DNA from: Pseudomonadota bacterium
GTDB taxonomy: Bacteria; Pseudomonadota; Gammaproteobacteria; Burkholderiales; Burkholderiaceae_C
NCBI GenBank assembly: GCA_018241325.1
Contig: JAFEEB010000011.1
Location: 1 to 50,067 of the forward strand
Reading direction: 5' to 3'
DNA length: 50,067 nt
Shown here: positions 8,089 through 17,317 of the stretch, one piece after another
How positions within the stretch are numbered: position 1 is the first letter of the stretch
Layout of the letters: each line of letters opens with the position of its first letter
Position numbers and translations under genes: made by a program
Notes under the pieces: generated by a model
Database searches by the model: none
Seen by the model: the letters and a program-made list of their open reading frames with translations, nothing else
What the model was told of the DNA's origin: nothing

Positions 8089-11000
8089 CTAGAAACGAAG
8101 TTGATAGGTCAGTTGCACATTGCGCGTGAAGCCCAGGGACTGGATGCCGGACTTGGCAATGCCCCAGGTGAAGCTCAGATGGTCGGCGCCCAGCACAGTG
8201 CCGGCCACGCCCAGACGCAGGTCGTAGCCGGCCCCCAGTTCGCTGTGCCAGGTACGGCTGACACTGGCGTAGGGCCGGATCGCGCGCGTGTAGTCCTGCT
8301 CGTAGGCCATATTGGTCGACAAGCGCACACCATAGAAACGGAAATTGCCGGGCAGGAAGTAGTCGATGCCCATGTCGCCGCCGTCGGCGGGCACGAAGCG
8401 CTGCTGGAAGCGCGCGCCCTGCCCGCCCAGATAGAAGGGGTAGCGGCGCTCGAAGCGGTGGCTGGACCAGAAGGCGCCCACTTCCCACGTCGGTGTGTCC
8501 TGGCGCAAGGCGTGCGTGTATTCGATGGCGGTGTGACGGCCGCGGCCCACCTCTGCGCCGGTCTGCACGCGGTAGCGCTCGGCCCATTGCGACAGCACAA
8601 ACTGGTCCTGGCGCGTGGGCTGAAAGCGCAGATGGGCGGCCGCGCGCGTCTTCATGCCGCCCAAGCGCAGCGCCAGGCTTTCCTCACTGGGCAAGCGCCA
8701 GCCGAGTTCGCCGCGCACCGAGAAACTGCTGTTCAGGCGTTGCTCGTGCTCGACCCACACGGGCGTGGTGTTGGCGTAGCCGCGGCGGCTGGCGGCGCGC
8801 AACTGGGTCAGGCCGTCGCGGTGCCGCCATTTGAGCAGAATGGATGCGATGTTTTCGTTGGGGGCGCTGGCCAGCAGATCGGGCGCGGTCACGTGGCGGC
8901 GAATGGTGCTCCACTGAAAGTCCAGCGACACGCGCGGATTGAGGGCGAAGTGCAGGCCGACGTCGGTCTGGTTCTCGCTCGCGGCACCCAGATAGGTGTG
9001 CTGGACCTTGGTGCCGGCGTGGTTGCCGAAGCTCAGCAGGTTTTCGGTCAGTTGCTGGTGCAGCGGGTCATCATTGGGCTGATCGAGCTGCGCGTTGAAC
9101 GCCGCGCTCTGCGCCAGCCGAACGTCGTCCGCCCCGCTTGCCGCGCTGATGCGGTCGTAGCGCGGCAGGCGCTCGTCGTATTTCTCCAGCAACTGGCCGG
9201 CCGTGGCCTTGTCCTCCTGGCCCAGGGCGGCGCCGATTTCGGCCCACAGCGGGCCGTTCGCGCGGGTCGCGCGGCTGCGGGCGTACTGCTGCCACAGGAA
9301 GCCGCGCTCGGCGTTGTACTGCCCCGCGTCCTGGAACCAGCTGATCGCCAGTTCCGCCGCGGCGTCCGAGTAGTCGCCTTTGGCGTCCCGGTCCATGCGC
9401 ATCAGCTCGCGCAGCACGTCGCGCGCCGGATCGCCGGGCTGCTGCTGCATCAACAGCCGCGCACGGGCGACGCGCCGCGTGGCATCCAGCCCTTCTTCGG
9501 TGAGCCATTTCTGGCGTGCCTGAGCCCGCGTGAGCGGCTTGGCACCTGACCCCTGGCGCTCCGGCTGCCCTTGTTGCAACAGCAGTTGGCGGCGCAGGCG
9601 CCAGGCGCGGTCAGCCTCCTGGTTTTCTTCCAGCGCGTCGGCGTAGTTCATCAGCCAGAGAAAGTCATTCTCGTGCTCGGCCCGGTGCGGCGTGAGATAG
9701 CGGTCGAGCGCCACCTGGGGCAGCGACAAGGCCTGGTAGGCCGCGGCCAGCACCTCGTGCAGCTCGTCGCTGCCGCTCCAAGCCTGCTCGTGCAGCGCCA
9801 AGAGCTGGCGGATCGCGGACGCGTCATTGCTGTCGATCAACAGCCACAGCAAGGCGTCGCGCGAGTCGCTGGACTGGGGGTCGATCCGCAGCGCCTCCTC
9901 GTAGTATTGCCGCGCTTGCGCGAGGCGCCCCGTTTCATGGTAGTAGGCGCCCACCAAGCGCAGGAACAGGGGCGAGCGGCGCAGTGCGACCAGCGAGTGC
10001 CGGGCGGCGTCCGGCGCGGGGTCGGCCAGGGCCAGCGCGCGGGCAAACTCATGCCATTGCTTGTGGGTGGAAAACAAGGTCAGGGCTTCGATCAGGTGCC
10101 GCTCATGATCGAGCCGCTGCCATGCCAGCAGCGCCACCCGTGCCGCCTCCAGCGGCTGCTTGGGGCGCAGCAGGCGGATCAGGGCGTCGAAGTCGCCGAC
10201 CTCGGCATCGGGGGTGGCGACCAGTTTGCCGTAGGCGGCGATGGCCAGCGCGTTGTGGTCCCGGTTCTCGGCCAATTCGCCCGTCATGCGCCACAGGTCG
10301 CTGGCCGCCGCGGGCGATGTCGAGGTTTTGTCCTGCACGGCCTGCAGCCATTGCAAACCCTGCTCGGGCTGGCCCTGCGTGAGCGCCAGCACGGCCGCCT
10401 GCATCGCGTGCTCGGGCGTGAGCTGGCTCGGGTCGGCCAGCAGCTTGCGCCAGGTTTGCAGCGCGAGTTCGGATTGCCCGGCGCGCTCGGCCAGTTGCGC
10501 CTGCAGCACCATGGCGGCGGGGCTGCGGGCGTGCTGGCGCAGGTAGTCGAGGGCGGGCTGGGGCTCGCCCAGGCGCTCCTGCGCATCGACCAGTTCGCGG
10601 ATCAGCTTCAGGTCGTCCGGACGGCTTTGCAGCTGGTGGCGCAGGGCCTGAACCAGGGCGGCATCATCGAACAAGCCAGGGGCGAGCCGCAGCACGGCCT
10701 GCCAGGCAGCCTCTTTTTGCGTGGCGCGCGCGATTTCCAGCCAGTTCTGCAGCGCGATGCCGGGGCGCTCGGTCCATTCCGACACCTGCGCCAGGCGTTC
10801 GCGCCACATCATGTCGGAGGGGTTCTTGCGCACGGCGTCGTTGGCGAGCTTCCAAGCGTCCTGAAGTTTGCGCTTGCCCAGCAGCGCGGCGTATTCGTCC
10901 TGCAGCAATTCGGCCTGCGTCTGCTGCGCCTGCTGGCGCATCGCCGGGTCGGGCGACTCAAGCATCGGCTTCAAGGTGGCACTGGCACCGGCGACGTCGC

Positions 11001-12441
11001 CATGCAGGATCTGACGCTGCATCAGCAAGCGGCGCACCCGCATGTTGCCCGGCTCGTCGCGCAGCCAGTCGCGCAAGGTCTGCATCACGGCGGCATCGTC
11101 CAACGGGGCGGACGCGAGGCGCTGCACGCCTTGCCAGGCGGTCTTGCTTTGCGTTGCGCGGGCCACCTGTAGCCAATTTTCCAGGGCCACGCCGGGGCGC
11201 TGCGTCCATTCGGACACCTGGGCCAGACGCTCGCGCCACACCATGTCGCCGGGGTTCTGGCGCACGGCGGCGCTGGCCACGGCCCAGGCGTCCTCGAGCT
11301 TGCGGTTTTCCAGAAACACCTGATAGCCCAGGGTGTAGGTCTTGTCGTCAAACGGCAGCGTCGGCAGATCGGGCGCCGGCGGGGCATTGTCGGCCACGGC
11401 CAGCATCAGGCGCCGGGCGGGGTGCATCAGCAGGCTGGCGCCGTCGTCGAACTCGGACGATTCAGGGCGGGGCACCGGCTTGGGATGCCAGGCGACGGGT
11501 CGTAGCATGAAGTCCTGAATGGCGCTGGCCTGCTGGATCGCCTTCCAGTGCCGCTCCAAGCTCACGTGCAGCAGGCGACGCACGTAGCGTTCGGCCACGT
11601 CGGGCCGGCCAGCGGCCCGCGCCAGTTCGATCAGCAGGGTCAGGGTCTGCGGGTCGTTGGCCAGCGGACCCAGCTCGCGCTCGGCCAGCTCCAGCGCCGC
11701 CTTGGGCTTGTTGCCTGAGCGCAGCGCTGCCACCGCTGCGCCGTAGTAGCGCTTGGCCTCGCCGGCATCGGGCGTGCTCTTGCGCGCCTCCAGGTAGAGC
11801 TGCGCGCAGCCTTCATAGTCGCCCTGACCCAGCGCCTGCTTGGCGGAGTTTTCATAGTACTGGGCGGCTTCGCGCGGGTCCTTGGGGGCCTCGTCGCGGG
11901 TGATCTTGAGAACGATTTCGGGCGCGTCGAACTCGCTGGCCAGCACGGCGAGGCGGCTTTGCCGCTCGATCGGCCAAGACTCCTGCGCCAACCGGTGGAT
12001 GCTCTGGCGCAGCGCACCGACCAGCGCCACGCGCCGGGGGGTGTTGGTTTCGGGCGTGTCCTGATACTCGCGGTACAGCAGTTCGCCTTGCGTCCACAGG
12101 GCCTCCTTGCGCAGCGTCGGGTCGGGGGAATCGAGTGCGGGCTTCAGGGTGGCGTGGGCACCGACGGTGTCGTCGCGGGCGATCTGGTGCTGCGCCAGCA
12201 ACAGACGCAGGTGGGGGTTGTCGGGGTCGCTGCGCAGCAGGTTGAGCAGGTAGTTGCTGGACAACTCGGTCTCGCCGGCGCTGACCAGCCGTCGCTCGAT
12301 GTCCTGGCGCGGGTACAGCAGCCACAAGGCCCCGCAGACCGCGGCCGAGAGCACGCCGATCAGCCACGGGGGCGCGAGGACGGGGCGCGCGGCGCCGCTC
12401 TCAGCGCTGTGGGCAGAGGATCTGGATCTCAGCGGCGGCAT
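8089..12441 (-). CDS. pelB: Pel outer-membrane export protein PelB (TPR + beta-barrel), enlarged
   Basis: PelB exports Pel: an inner-membrane anchor (about residues 26-43), a long periplasmic TPR superhelix and a C-terminal 16-strand-type porin (about 1140-1450) ending in Phe. The product is about 1450 residues, clearly longer than the roughly 1190 of P. aeruginosa. Part of the excess is a tandem TPR duplication with a 144-residue period: the segment from Lys381 (KLEDAWAVASAAVRQNP, then WRERLAQVSEWTQRPG) recurs from Lys525 (KLQDAWKLANDAVRKNP, then WRERLAQVSEWTERPG). A shorter block (SPDPTLRK near the N-terminus, SPDPAMRQ at about 465) is also repeated. The chosen ATG at 12441 overlaps pelA by 41 bases and has no clear ribosome-binding site, so the exact start is uncertain. 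Confidence 0.93.
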   Translation of the reverse strand: MPPLRSRSSAHSAESGAARPVLAPPWLIGVLSAAVCGALWLLYPRQDIERRLVSAGETELSSNYLLNLLRSDPDNPHLRLLLAQHQIARDDTVGAHATLKPALDSPDPTLRKEALWTQGELLYREYQDTPETNTPRRVALVGALRQSIHRLAQESWPIERQSRLAVLASEFDAPEIVLKITRDEAPKDPREAAQYYENSAKQALGQGDYEGCAQLYLEARKSTPDAGEAKRYYGAAVAALRSGNKPKAALELAERELGPLANDPQTLTLLIELARAAGRPDVAERYVRRLLHVSLERHWKAIQQASAIQDFMLRPVAWHPKPVPRPESSEFDDGASLLMHPARRLMLAVADNAPPAPDLPTLPFDDKTYTLGYQVFLENRKLEDAWAVASAAVRQNPGDMVWRERLAQVSEWTQRPGVALENWLQVARATQSKTAWQGVQRLASAPLDDAAVMQTLRDWLRDEPGNMRVRRLLMQRQILHGDVAGASATLKPMLESPDPAMRQQAQQTQAELLQDEYAALLGKRKLQDAWKLANDAVRKNPSDMMWRERLAQVSEWTERPGIALQNWLEIARATQKEAAWQAVLRLAPGLFDDAALVQALRHQLQSRPDDLKLIRELVDAQERLGEPQPALDYLRQHARSPAAMVLQAQLAERAGQSELALQTWRKLLADPSQLTPEHAMQAAVLALTQGQPEQGLQWLQAVQDKTSTSPAAASDLWRMTGELAENRDHNALAIAAYGKLVATPDAEVGDFDALIRLLRPKQPLEAARVALLAWQRLDHERHLIEALTLFSTHKQWHEFARALALADPAPDAARHSLVALRRSPLFLRLVGAYYHETGRLAQARQYYEEALRIDPQSSDSRDALLWLLIDSNDASAIRQLLALHEQAWSGSDELHEVLAAAYQALSLPQVALDRYLTPHRAEHENDFLWLMNYADALEENQEADRAWRLRRQLLLQQGQPERQGSGAKPLTRAQARQKWLTEEGLDATRRVARARLLMQQQPGDPARDVLRELMRMDRDAKGDYSDAAAELAISWFQDAGQYNAERGFLWQQYARSRATRANGPLWAEIGAALGQEDKATAGQLLEKYDERLPRYDRISAASGADDVRLAQSAAFNAQLDQPNDDPLHQQLTENLLSFGNHAGTKVQHTYLGAASENQTDVGLHFALNPRVSLDFQWSTIRRHVTAPDLLASAPNENIASILLKWRHRDGLTQLRAASRRGYANTTPVWVEHEQRLNSSFSVRGELGWRLPSEESLALRLGGMKTRAAAHLRFQPTRQDQFVLSQWAERYRVQTGAEVGRGRHTAIEYTHALRQDTPTWEVGAFWSSHRFERRYPFYLGGQGARFQQRFVPADGGDMGIDYFLPGNFRFYGVRLSTNMAYEQDYTRAIRPYASVSRTWHSELGAGYDLRLGVAGTVLGADHLSFTWGIAKSGIQSLGFTRNVQLTYQLRF
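10420..11310 (-). repeat. Tandem in-frame duplication inside pelB (432-bp period)
   Basis: Two copies of a TPR-coding segment are offset by exactly 432 bases; equivalent Lys codons begin at 11301 and 10869. The DNA is still very similar, for example gcgccacaccatgtcg near 11232 and gcgccacatcatgtcg near 10800. Outer limits are approximate; the best similarity spans about 95 codons of each 144-codon unit. Confidence 0.75.
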
Positions 12442-15220
12442 CGGGCAGCTTGAACTGTTGCACGGAGGCAGGGGTCTGCGCCGCGGGGCGCAGGGCGGAA
12501 AGCGGGCGCTGATTGGCGCGCACCTGGCAGGCCTGGACATTGGCCAGGGCGAATTCCAGCGGCACGTGGCCCTTCAGAGTGAATCGCACTTGCCAACCGT
12601 CTCCCCCGACCTGCCAGTCATCCAGGCGGGCGTTGGCTTCATAAAGGTAGGGCGTGGTGGCCGCCTGCTCGCCGGTTTGCAGCAACGCCGCCGGGCCGCT
12701 CAGATGGACGTACAGGCCCTCGCTGCCGGGACGCGAACCCGCCACGCCCTGGCTGCGTGCCAGTTGCGGCTGCCCCAGCGCGGCGGGCAGGCGCACGGTG
12801 CGCAGGGCCCCGTTGCTGCTGCGCAGGCGCCAGCCCGAACCGTCGCGGGCGATGGCGTAGTCGAAGAAGTCCTGCGCCTTGGTGATGAATTCGGAGGTCG
12901 CCACGGGGTACAGGGGCTGTGCCAGCGCCCAGTCGTACACCTTCTTCAAGGCGCGCAGCGAGGCGGGCTTGCTGGCCGAATACACGTGGTAGTAGATGCC
13001 CACGGACTTGAGGCGCCGGGGCGCGCCCGTCATTTCGAAGGTTTCGATGACGCGCTCGTAGCCATAGTACGGCCCCGTCCACAGATTGGTGTAGATGTTT
13101 TCGTTGGTGATCGGCGCGTAGATTTGCAGGTAGCCCCCCTTGCGGATCCCCAGCGGCGCCACCGCGGTGAGCGAGGGGTTGGAGCGGGTGATGAAGGTGT
13201 CGCCGCCGTTGATGTTGAGCAGCCCGGCGCGGTAGGTGATCTCCAGCGCCTTGGCATTGGGCATGGTGTCGCCGGACCATTGCAGGATCCGGACCGGTTT
13301 GTCCTTGGGCGCCAGATGCTCGTCGATGTAGCGGGTGGAGCCCACGATTTCGCGCTCCAGGTTGATGGTGTAGCCCGGAATGTGCAGGGAATAGGCGGTG
13401 TCGCCGGCGTCCGCCGGCTGCGCACGCCGCAGCGCGGGATCCCAGACGAAGGGGTGCGAATACGTGTGGCTGCCCACTTCGATGTAGGGCAGGCGGAACA
13501 TCTGGCGCGCCAGCGCTTCGAGCTGCGGGCTTTCCTTGGGATAGAGGCCGTGCGGAGCGACTTCGGCCTCGATGACCGACATCGCCAGGGGAATGCGGTA
13601 TTTCTCGAAGACGTCCTTGAGCAGCACCTGCGCCGCCAGGGGGCTGCCCGCGAATTCGGCGCGCGAGGCAAAGCCGTCGCCATCCACATGGGCGGTCAGC
13701 AGGCGGCGCCCGTTTTCGGTCGTGGTGTCGGGGACGGGAATCGGGGGCAGGCGCAGCGTTTGCTGCAACAGGGCGAAGGGATCGACGATCCAGCGTGTCT
13801 GCTGCGTGCCGGGAATCTCGGCGATCACGTTGGGGTCGAGGATGAAGCCGCCCCAGGGCGTAACGGCGCCGCCCAGGAAGGTGCGGTCGCGCTGGTCGCG
13901 CAACTCGATCAGCGCTTGCGACTGCCGGGCCATGTCCGGCGCGAGGCGCACCGCGCCGGTCTGCAGTTCCGGCCGCGGCGGCGAGGTTTCGAAACCCATG
14001 ATGGGCGCCAGCCGGGTCTGCCGCAGGGCGCCCTGCGGCTTGGCCCCATCGGCAACCAGCCCCAGGCTGCGTTCGAGCGGCCTGTCCGGGTCCATGCCCC
14101 AGTCACCCAGGATGGCCAGCGGCATGCCGTCCCGGATGCGCGCCTGCAGCCACCGGCTCAGGGCGGGGCGCCGTTGCGCCGGGATGAAGCCGGAAAACCA
14201 GGTGACGACGCCGGCGTAGCGGTCCCGCCCGATGCGCTCCGGCAGGCTCTCGCGCACGTCCGCGTAGTCCGTCACGAAGCCCATGTGATCGAGCGGCATC
14301 TGCAGAAACCGGTGCGGCTCGCTCTCGTTGAGGGTCGGCGATTCGTCGCCGTCGTAGAGCACCAGCACGCGGCGCGGCACGGCTTCGATGCTGCCGACGC
14401 CGATGGTGGAGAGATCGGCATCCGTCACCCAAGGGATGAATCCGTCCTGCCGGATCTTGTCGGCCGTGGCGCGGGTGAGTTCCCGATCCTGGGGGGCGAC
14501 GTAGTCGATCACCAGCACCGGCAGGCCGTCGCGCTGCTGCACGGTGTGCAGTTGCTGCAGCAGCCATTGACGGTGTTCGGCCGGGACTTCCTCGTAGCGA
14601 CGCGCTTTGGCGTTCCATTGCCGGTAGAGCGACTCGGCGGCGACCATCTGGACTTTGTCACGCACCCGAGGGAGAACCTCGAAACCCCGATTCAGAACGA
14701 GCTTGATGCCGGGAAAGCGCTGGTGCAGCGTCTCGATCACGCGCACCAGGCCTTGCTGCTGGGCCTGTTCGTCGAAGCCTTTAGCCAGGCGGTAGGAGTC
14801 CAGCGTGTCGAGAAAAAAGCCGCGATAGCCCTGCTGCCACAGCGGCTGCACCACGCGGCTGGCAAAAAAATCGGCCCAGCCGGGGGTACTCAGGTCGATG
14901 ACGTCGGACTTCCAGTCGGGGTTGTGCGCGAACTTCCAAGCGGGCGGGATGTCGGGTTCGTAGGCGCGCGACGGCAGCACCTCGCCCACCGACGCGTAGG
15001 CATAGATTTGCGTGGTGGGCTGCAGGGCGTCGGGCTTGCCGATGTCGTGGTCCGGGTCGACAACCACCAGGTCGAACGCGCGGAAGTCACTCAGCGGAAT
15101 GCCGCTGCCGTAATAGAGCGCCACAGCTGGCATGGCGGCCTGCGCGCCGCTGGCCAGCAGCAAGCCGGCCAGCAGGCAGACCAAGCGCCTGCGCAGTTGT
15201 GAGACAAGACCTAAAACCAT
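12401..15220 (-). CDS. pelA: Pel hydrolase/deacetylase PelA
   Basis: PelA is the periplasmic bifunctional Pel enzyme: an N-terminal glycoside hydrolase (GH166) and a C-terminal-half polysaccharide deacetylase that exposes amines on the polymer. The 939-residue product is near the usual 948. Residues 1-28 form a Sec signal ending AQA. The hydrolase catalytic Glu is Glu196 (VAAESLY). Deacetylase metal and catalytic residues are Asp513 and Asp515 (HVDGDGF) and His585 and His589 (VGSHTYSHPF). They are offset by exactly 15 from those reported for the P. aeruginosa protein, so both activities look intact. The ATG at 15220 is chosen because it gives a clean signal peptide. A 105-bp gap separates it from the CotH-like gene; TACAAT at 15266-15271 is a weak -10 candidate without a good -35. 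Confidence 0.96.
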   Translation of the reverse strand: MVLGLVSQLRRRLVCLLAGLLLASGAQAAMPAVALYYGSGIPLSDFRAFDLVVVDPDHDIGKPDALQPTTQIYAYASVGEVLPSRAYEPDIPPAWKFAHNPDWKSDVIDLSTPGWADFFASRVVQPLWQQGYRGFFLDTLDSYRLAKGFDEQAQQQGLVRVIETLHQRFPGIKLVLNRGFEVLPRVRDKVQMVAAESLYRQWNAKARRYEEVPAEHRQWLLQQLHTVQQRDGLPVLVIDYVAPQDRELTRATADKIRQDGFIPWVTDADLSTIGVGSIEAVPRRVLVLYDGDESPTLNESEPHRFLQMPLDHMGFVTDYADVRESLPERIGRDRYAGVVTWFSGFIPAQRRPALSRWLQARIRDGMPLAILGDWGMDPDRPLERSLGLVADGAKPQGALRQTRLAPIMGFETSPPRPELQTGAVRLAPDMARQSQALIELRDQRDRTFLGGAVTPWGGFILDPNVIAEIPGTQQTRWIVDPFALLQQTLRLPPIPVPDTTTENGRRLLTAHVDGDGFASRAEFAGSPLAAQVLLKDVFEKYRIPLAMSVIEAEVAPHGLYPKESPQLEALARQMFRLPYIEVGSHTYSHPFVWDPALRRAQPADAGDTAYSLHIPGYTINLEREIVGSTRYIDEHLAPKDKPVRILQWSGDTMPNAKALEITYRAGLLNINGGDTFITRSNPSLTAVAPLGIRKGGYLQIYAPITNENIYTNLWTGPYYGYERVIETFEMTGAPRRLKSVGIYYHVYSASKPASLRALKKVYDWALAQPLYPVATSEFITKAQDFFDYAIARDGSGWRLRSSNGALRTVRLPAALGQPQLARSQGVAGSRPGSEGLYVHLSGPAALLQTGEQAATTPYLYEANARLDDWQVGGDGWQVRFTLKGHVPLEFALANVQACQVRANQRPLSALRPAAQTPASVQQFKLPDAAAEIQILCPQR

Positions 15221-15325
15221 CCCTGAGTGTTCTCTTTTGTGATTTGTTTCAAGAAAACCGCGCCAATTGTATCTCGATGTAGAAAACACTGTGGTTGGCG
15301 GCGATCAGCCCAGCCACTCAGACGT

Positions 15326-17131
15326 CTAGCGTGTGCATGGGGTCGCTCCCGGCATGGTCAGACAGAGGGTGCCAAACAGACGCTGGCCGTCGAAAGTGGT
15401 GTCGTCGAACGACACCGTCGAGTGGCCATCCGGATCGCTGGCCGTCACGCGGACCAAATAGGAACCCGCGGGCAGTGCACCCATGTCAAGCGAGGTCGCG
15501 CCGAACGCCGGAGCCGGGATGCCTACCCGCGTGGTCGGGTCGAACGCCGGGGTGCCTGCCTGCGCGCGAGCGAGCTCCACCCGGTAGCCGATTGGCTTGC
15601 CCTGGGGGTGAAACGGCGCCGGCCAGCCCCAACTCAGTTGCAGGCGCCCCGTCGCGTCGGTGCCCGACAACCAGAACGGCATCGGGCGTTCCAGGCTTTG
15701 CAGGAAGAAGCCGTAGTTGTCGCCGATCACGGTCTGCAGTCGCTGGTACTCGGTGGCCCATTGCTCCATGCGGGTGCCGGTGCCTTTGGCGTCGAGGTTG
15801 CCGAGGTCAGGCTCGCGGCCGACGATGGGTTCGACGATCGGCCGGTAGCTGTCCAGCAGTTGCTTAACCGCCGCGTCGGTCAAGTACTTGGCGCGGATTT
15901 CCTCCACCGCCGCCTTGAGCAGAGCCAAGTTGCCGGGCGCAGACAGGAACCGCCGATGCAGGGCGCTATCCCACCAGGTGCTGATGCCACGGTCCCATGG
16001 GGGGTAAACAGCCGCCCCAGGTTGCTGCGGATAGCCCAAGGCGCCGTCGTAGTCCCAGGGCAGAAAGTAAAATTTCTCGGTGCCCAAGGGCTGGTACAGA
16101 CCGAAATTCTGGTCGGTGGTGTCCCAGTTGCCCAGCAGGGTGGTGGTCGCCAGCCAGGTCAGGTAGTTGTTGCGGTCGAAGTAGCGCTTGAAGGTGGTCT
16201 CGAACGGCGTGTCCTCGCTGTTTAGGGCATTCACGGCATCAATGATGGCCTGATGCTTGCCAGAGTCCGACTCGATTTCCAACGCCTCTTCAAAGTCCGG
16301 CCCGGCCTTACCGCTGGCGAGCACCTGCAGCCGCGGATCCTCGTTAAAGTTGAACTCCGCCACCTTGTACACGTTGGAGCCGGCGATCCAGCCCCGTCGC
16401 TGCAGAAAGTCCTTTTTGCCCAAGCTCTCGACGTGGGTGAACAGGCCCATGGACCGCAGGCCGGCGCCTGTGCCAGCGTCGTAGCGAATCTCGGTGAATT
16501 GGGTGCGCAAGCTCTCGTGGTAAGGCACGGAGCGCATCAGGTCGAAGGCCAGCTTGTTGCGCACACGCGTGAGGTCGTACGGGTGCTTGTTGAGGTTCAG
16601 GGTATCTTCACCCCACCAAGCCACTGCCTTGTCGCCGAACTTGACACGGTAGGACTTGAGGGCGGCAAAGCGCGTGCTGCTGCCGCGCAGACGCATCTTG
16701 GCCGCGGCGTTCCTGATCTGACCATCGCCGGTGGAGCCGAGCACGTTGATCTCCGGCGTACAGTTATCCGCCTTGTTTTCGTCCAGGTTCACGGTGTCCA
16801 AAGTGACCATGCCGCCGGGATAGCTGGGCGGCGGGCTGTCGAGCTTGGCGCAGGTCGAGGTGTTGACCAGAAACCAGCCAGGCCCTTTGGCCGGCGTTGG
16901 TTGGTAGTTCAAATCCAGGGTGAGCAGCGACGCAGCCGCGTAGGGATAGAGGCCGGCCGCGTGTTGCAGATCATCGGGCCCGGCCGTGAAGGGCACCTGG
17001 GGCCCGGCCGGTGGCGGCGGGACTGGCGAGCCTCCGGGGGCCGGCTCGTAGCCACCCCCGCCGCACGCCGCCAGCACAAGACACAGACTCAGTGTTGACG
17101 CACGGCGCCAAGAGCTTCTTCGGATGCACAT
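15326..17131 (-). CDS. CotH-kinase-like lipoprotein
   Basis: Predicted exported lipoprotein of 601 residues with a CotH (spore coat protein H kinase-like) domain. Cys23 follows LVLAA and is succeeded by a Gly- and Pro-rich linker. Recognisable CotH motifs are KMRLRGSSTRF, NLNKHPYDLTRVRNKLAFDL, GNWDTTDQNFGLY (Asp337/Asp340, Asn343) and FLPWDYDGALG (Asp360/Asp362), the last two being the catalytic and metal-binding positions. About residues 500-601 look like a fibronectin-III-type domain. CotH proteins in Bacillus spores phosphorylate coat proteins, but there is no known ATP source outside the inner membrane, so the activity here is unknown. Its place directly before pelA on the same strand suggests a surface role linked to Pel. 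The ATG at 17131 is preferred over an upstream TTG at 17179. Confidence 0.85.
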   Translation of the reverse strand: MCIRRSSWRRASTLSLCLVLAACGGGGYEPAPGGSPVPPPPAGPQVPFTAGPDDLQHAAGLYPYAAASLLTLDLNYQPTPAKGPGWFLVNTSTCAKLDSPPPSYPGGMVTLDTVNLDENKADNCTPEINVLGSTGDGQIRNAAAKMRLRGSSTRFAALKSYRVKFGDKAVAWWGEDTLNLNKHPYDLTRVRNKLAFDLMRSVPYHESLRTQFTEIRYDAGTGAGLRSMGLFTHVESLGKKDFLQRRGWIAGSNVYKVAEFNFNEDPRLQVLASGKAGPDFEEALEIESDSGKHQAIIDAVNALNSEDTPFETTFKRYFDRNNYLTWLATTTLLGNWDTTDQNFGLYQPLGTEKFYFLPWDYDGALGYPQQPGAAVYPPWDRGISTWWDSALHRRFLSAPGNLALLKAAVEEIRAKYLTDAAVKQLLDSYRPIVEPIVGREPDLGNLDAKGTGTRMEQWATEYQRLQTVIGDNYGFFLQSLERPMPFWLSGTDATGRLQLSWGWPAPFHPQGKPIGYRVELARAQAGTPAFDPTTRVGIPAPAFGATSLDMGALPAGSYLVRVTASDPDGHSTVSFDDTTFDGQRLFGTLCLTMPGATPCTR

Positions 17132-17187
17132 GGGCGGATGGGATCCTCTCTGGAAACGCTTTTTTTCTGAGAGTATCAAAAATGGAG

Positions 17188-17216
17188 ATTATCCGCCATA
17201 CTCTTGTCGAATGCAA
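17188..17216 (-). promoter_or_regulatory. Candidate sigma-70 promoter for cotH-like gene and pel operon
   Basis: On the minus strand TTGCAT (17211-17216) and GATAAT (17188-17193) are separated by 17 bp, a reasonable sigma-70 match about 57 bp before the CotH-like ATG. A 7-bp inverted repeat, agagtat (17170-17176) and atactct (17198-17204), brackets the -10 box and could be an operator. Start and control are inferred. Confidence 0.45.
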
Positions 17217-17317
17217 CGTTATGTTTCAAAGACGCCAAGTATCGACGCCACGCGCTTGCCGCACAATCACCAGCATTCGGCGGTTGGCCTGGCGCGAAAA
17301 CCAGGCCGAATGGTTCG

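Noticed and set aside
8047-11172. Long plus-strand open frames opposite pelB
   Set aside because: They mirror pelB codons and show no recognisable domain.
12254-15202. 982-codon open frame on the plus strand opposite pelA
   Set aside because: pelA on the minus strand has full family motifs; the antisense frame has biased, low-complexity composition typical of GC-rich shadow frames.
15240-15300. Sigma-54-like promoter (TTGGCGCG...) before pelA
   Set aside because: The GG-N10-GC spacing rule is not met.
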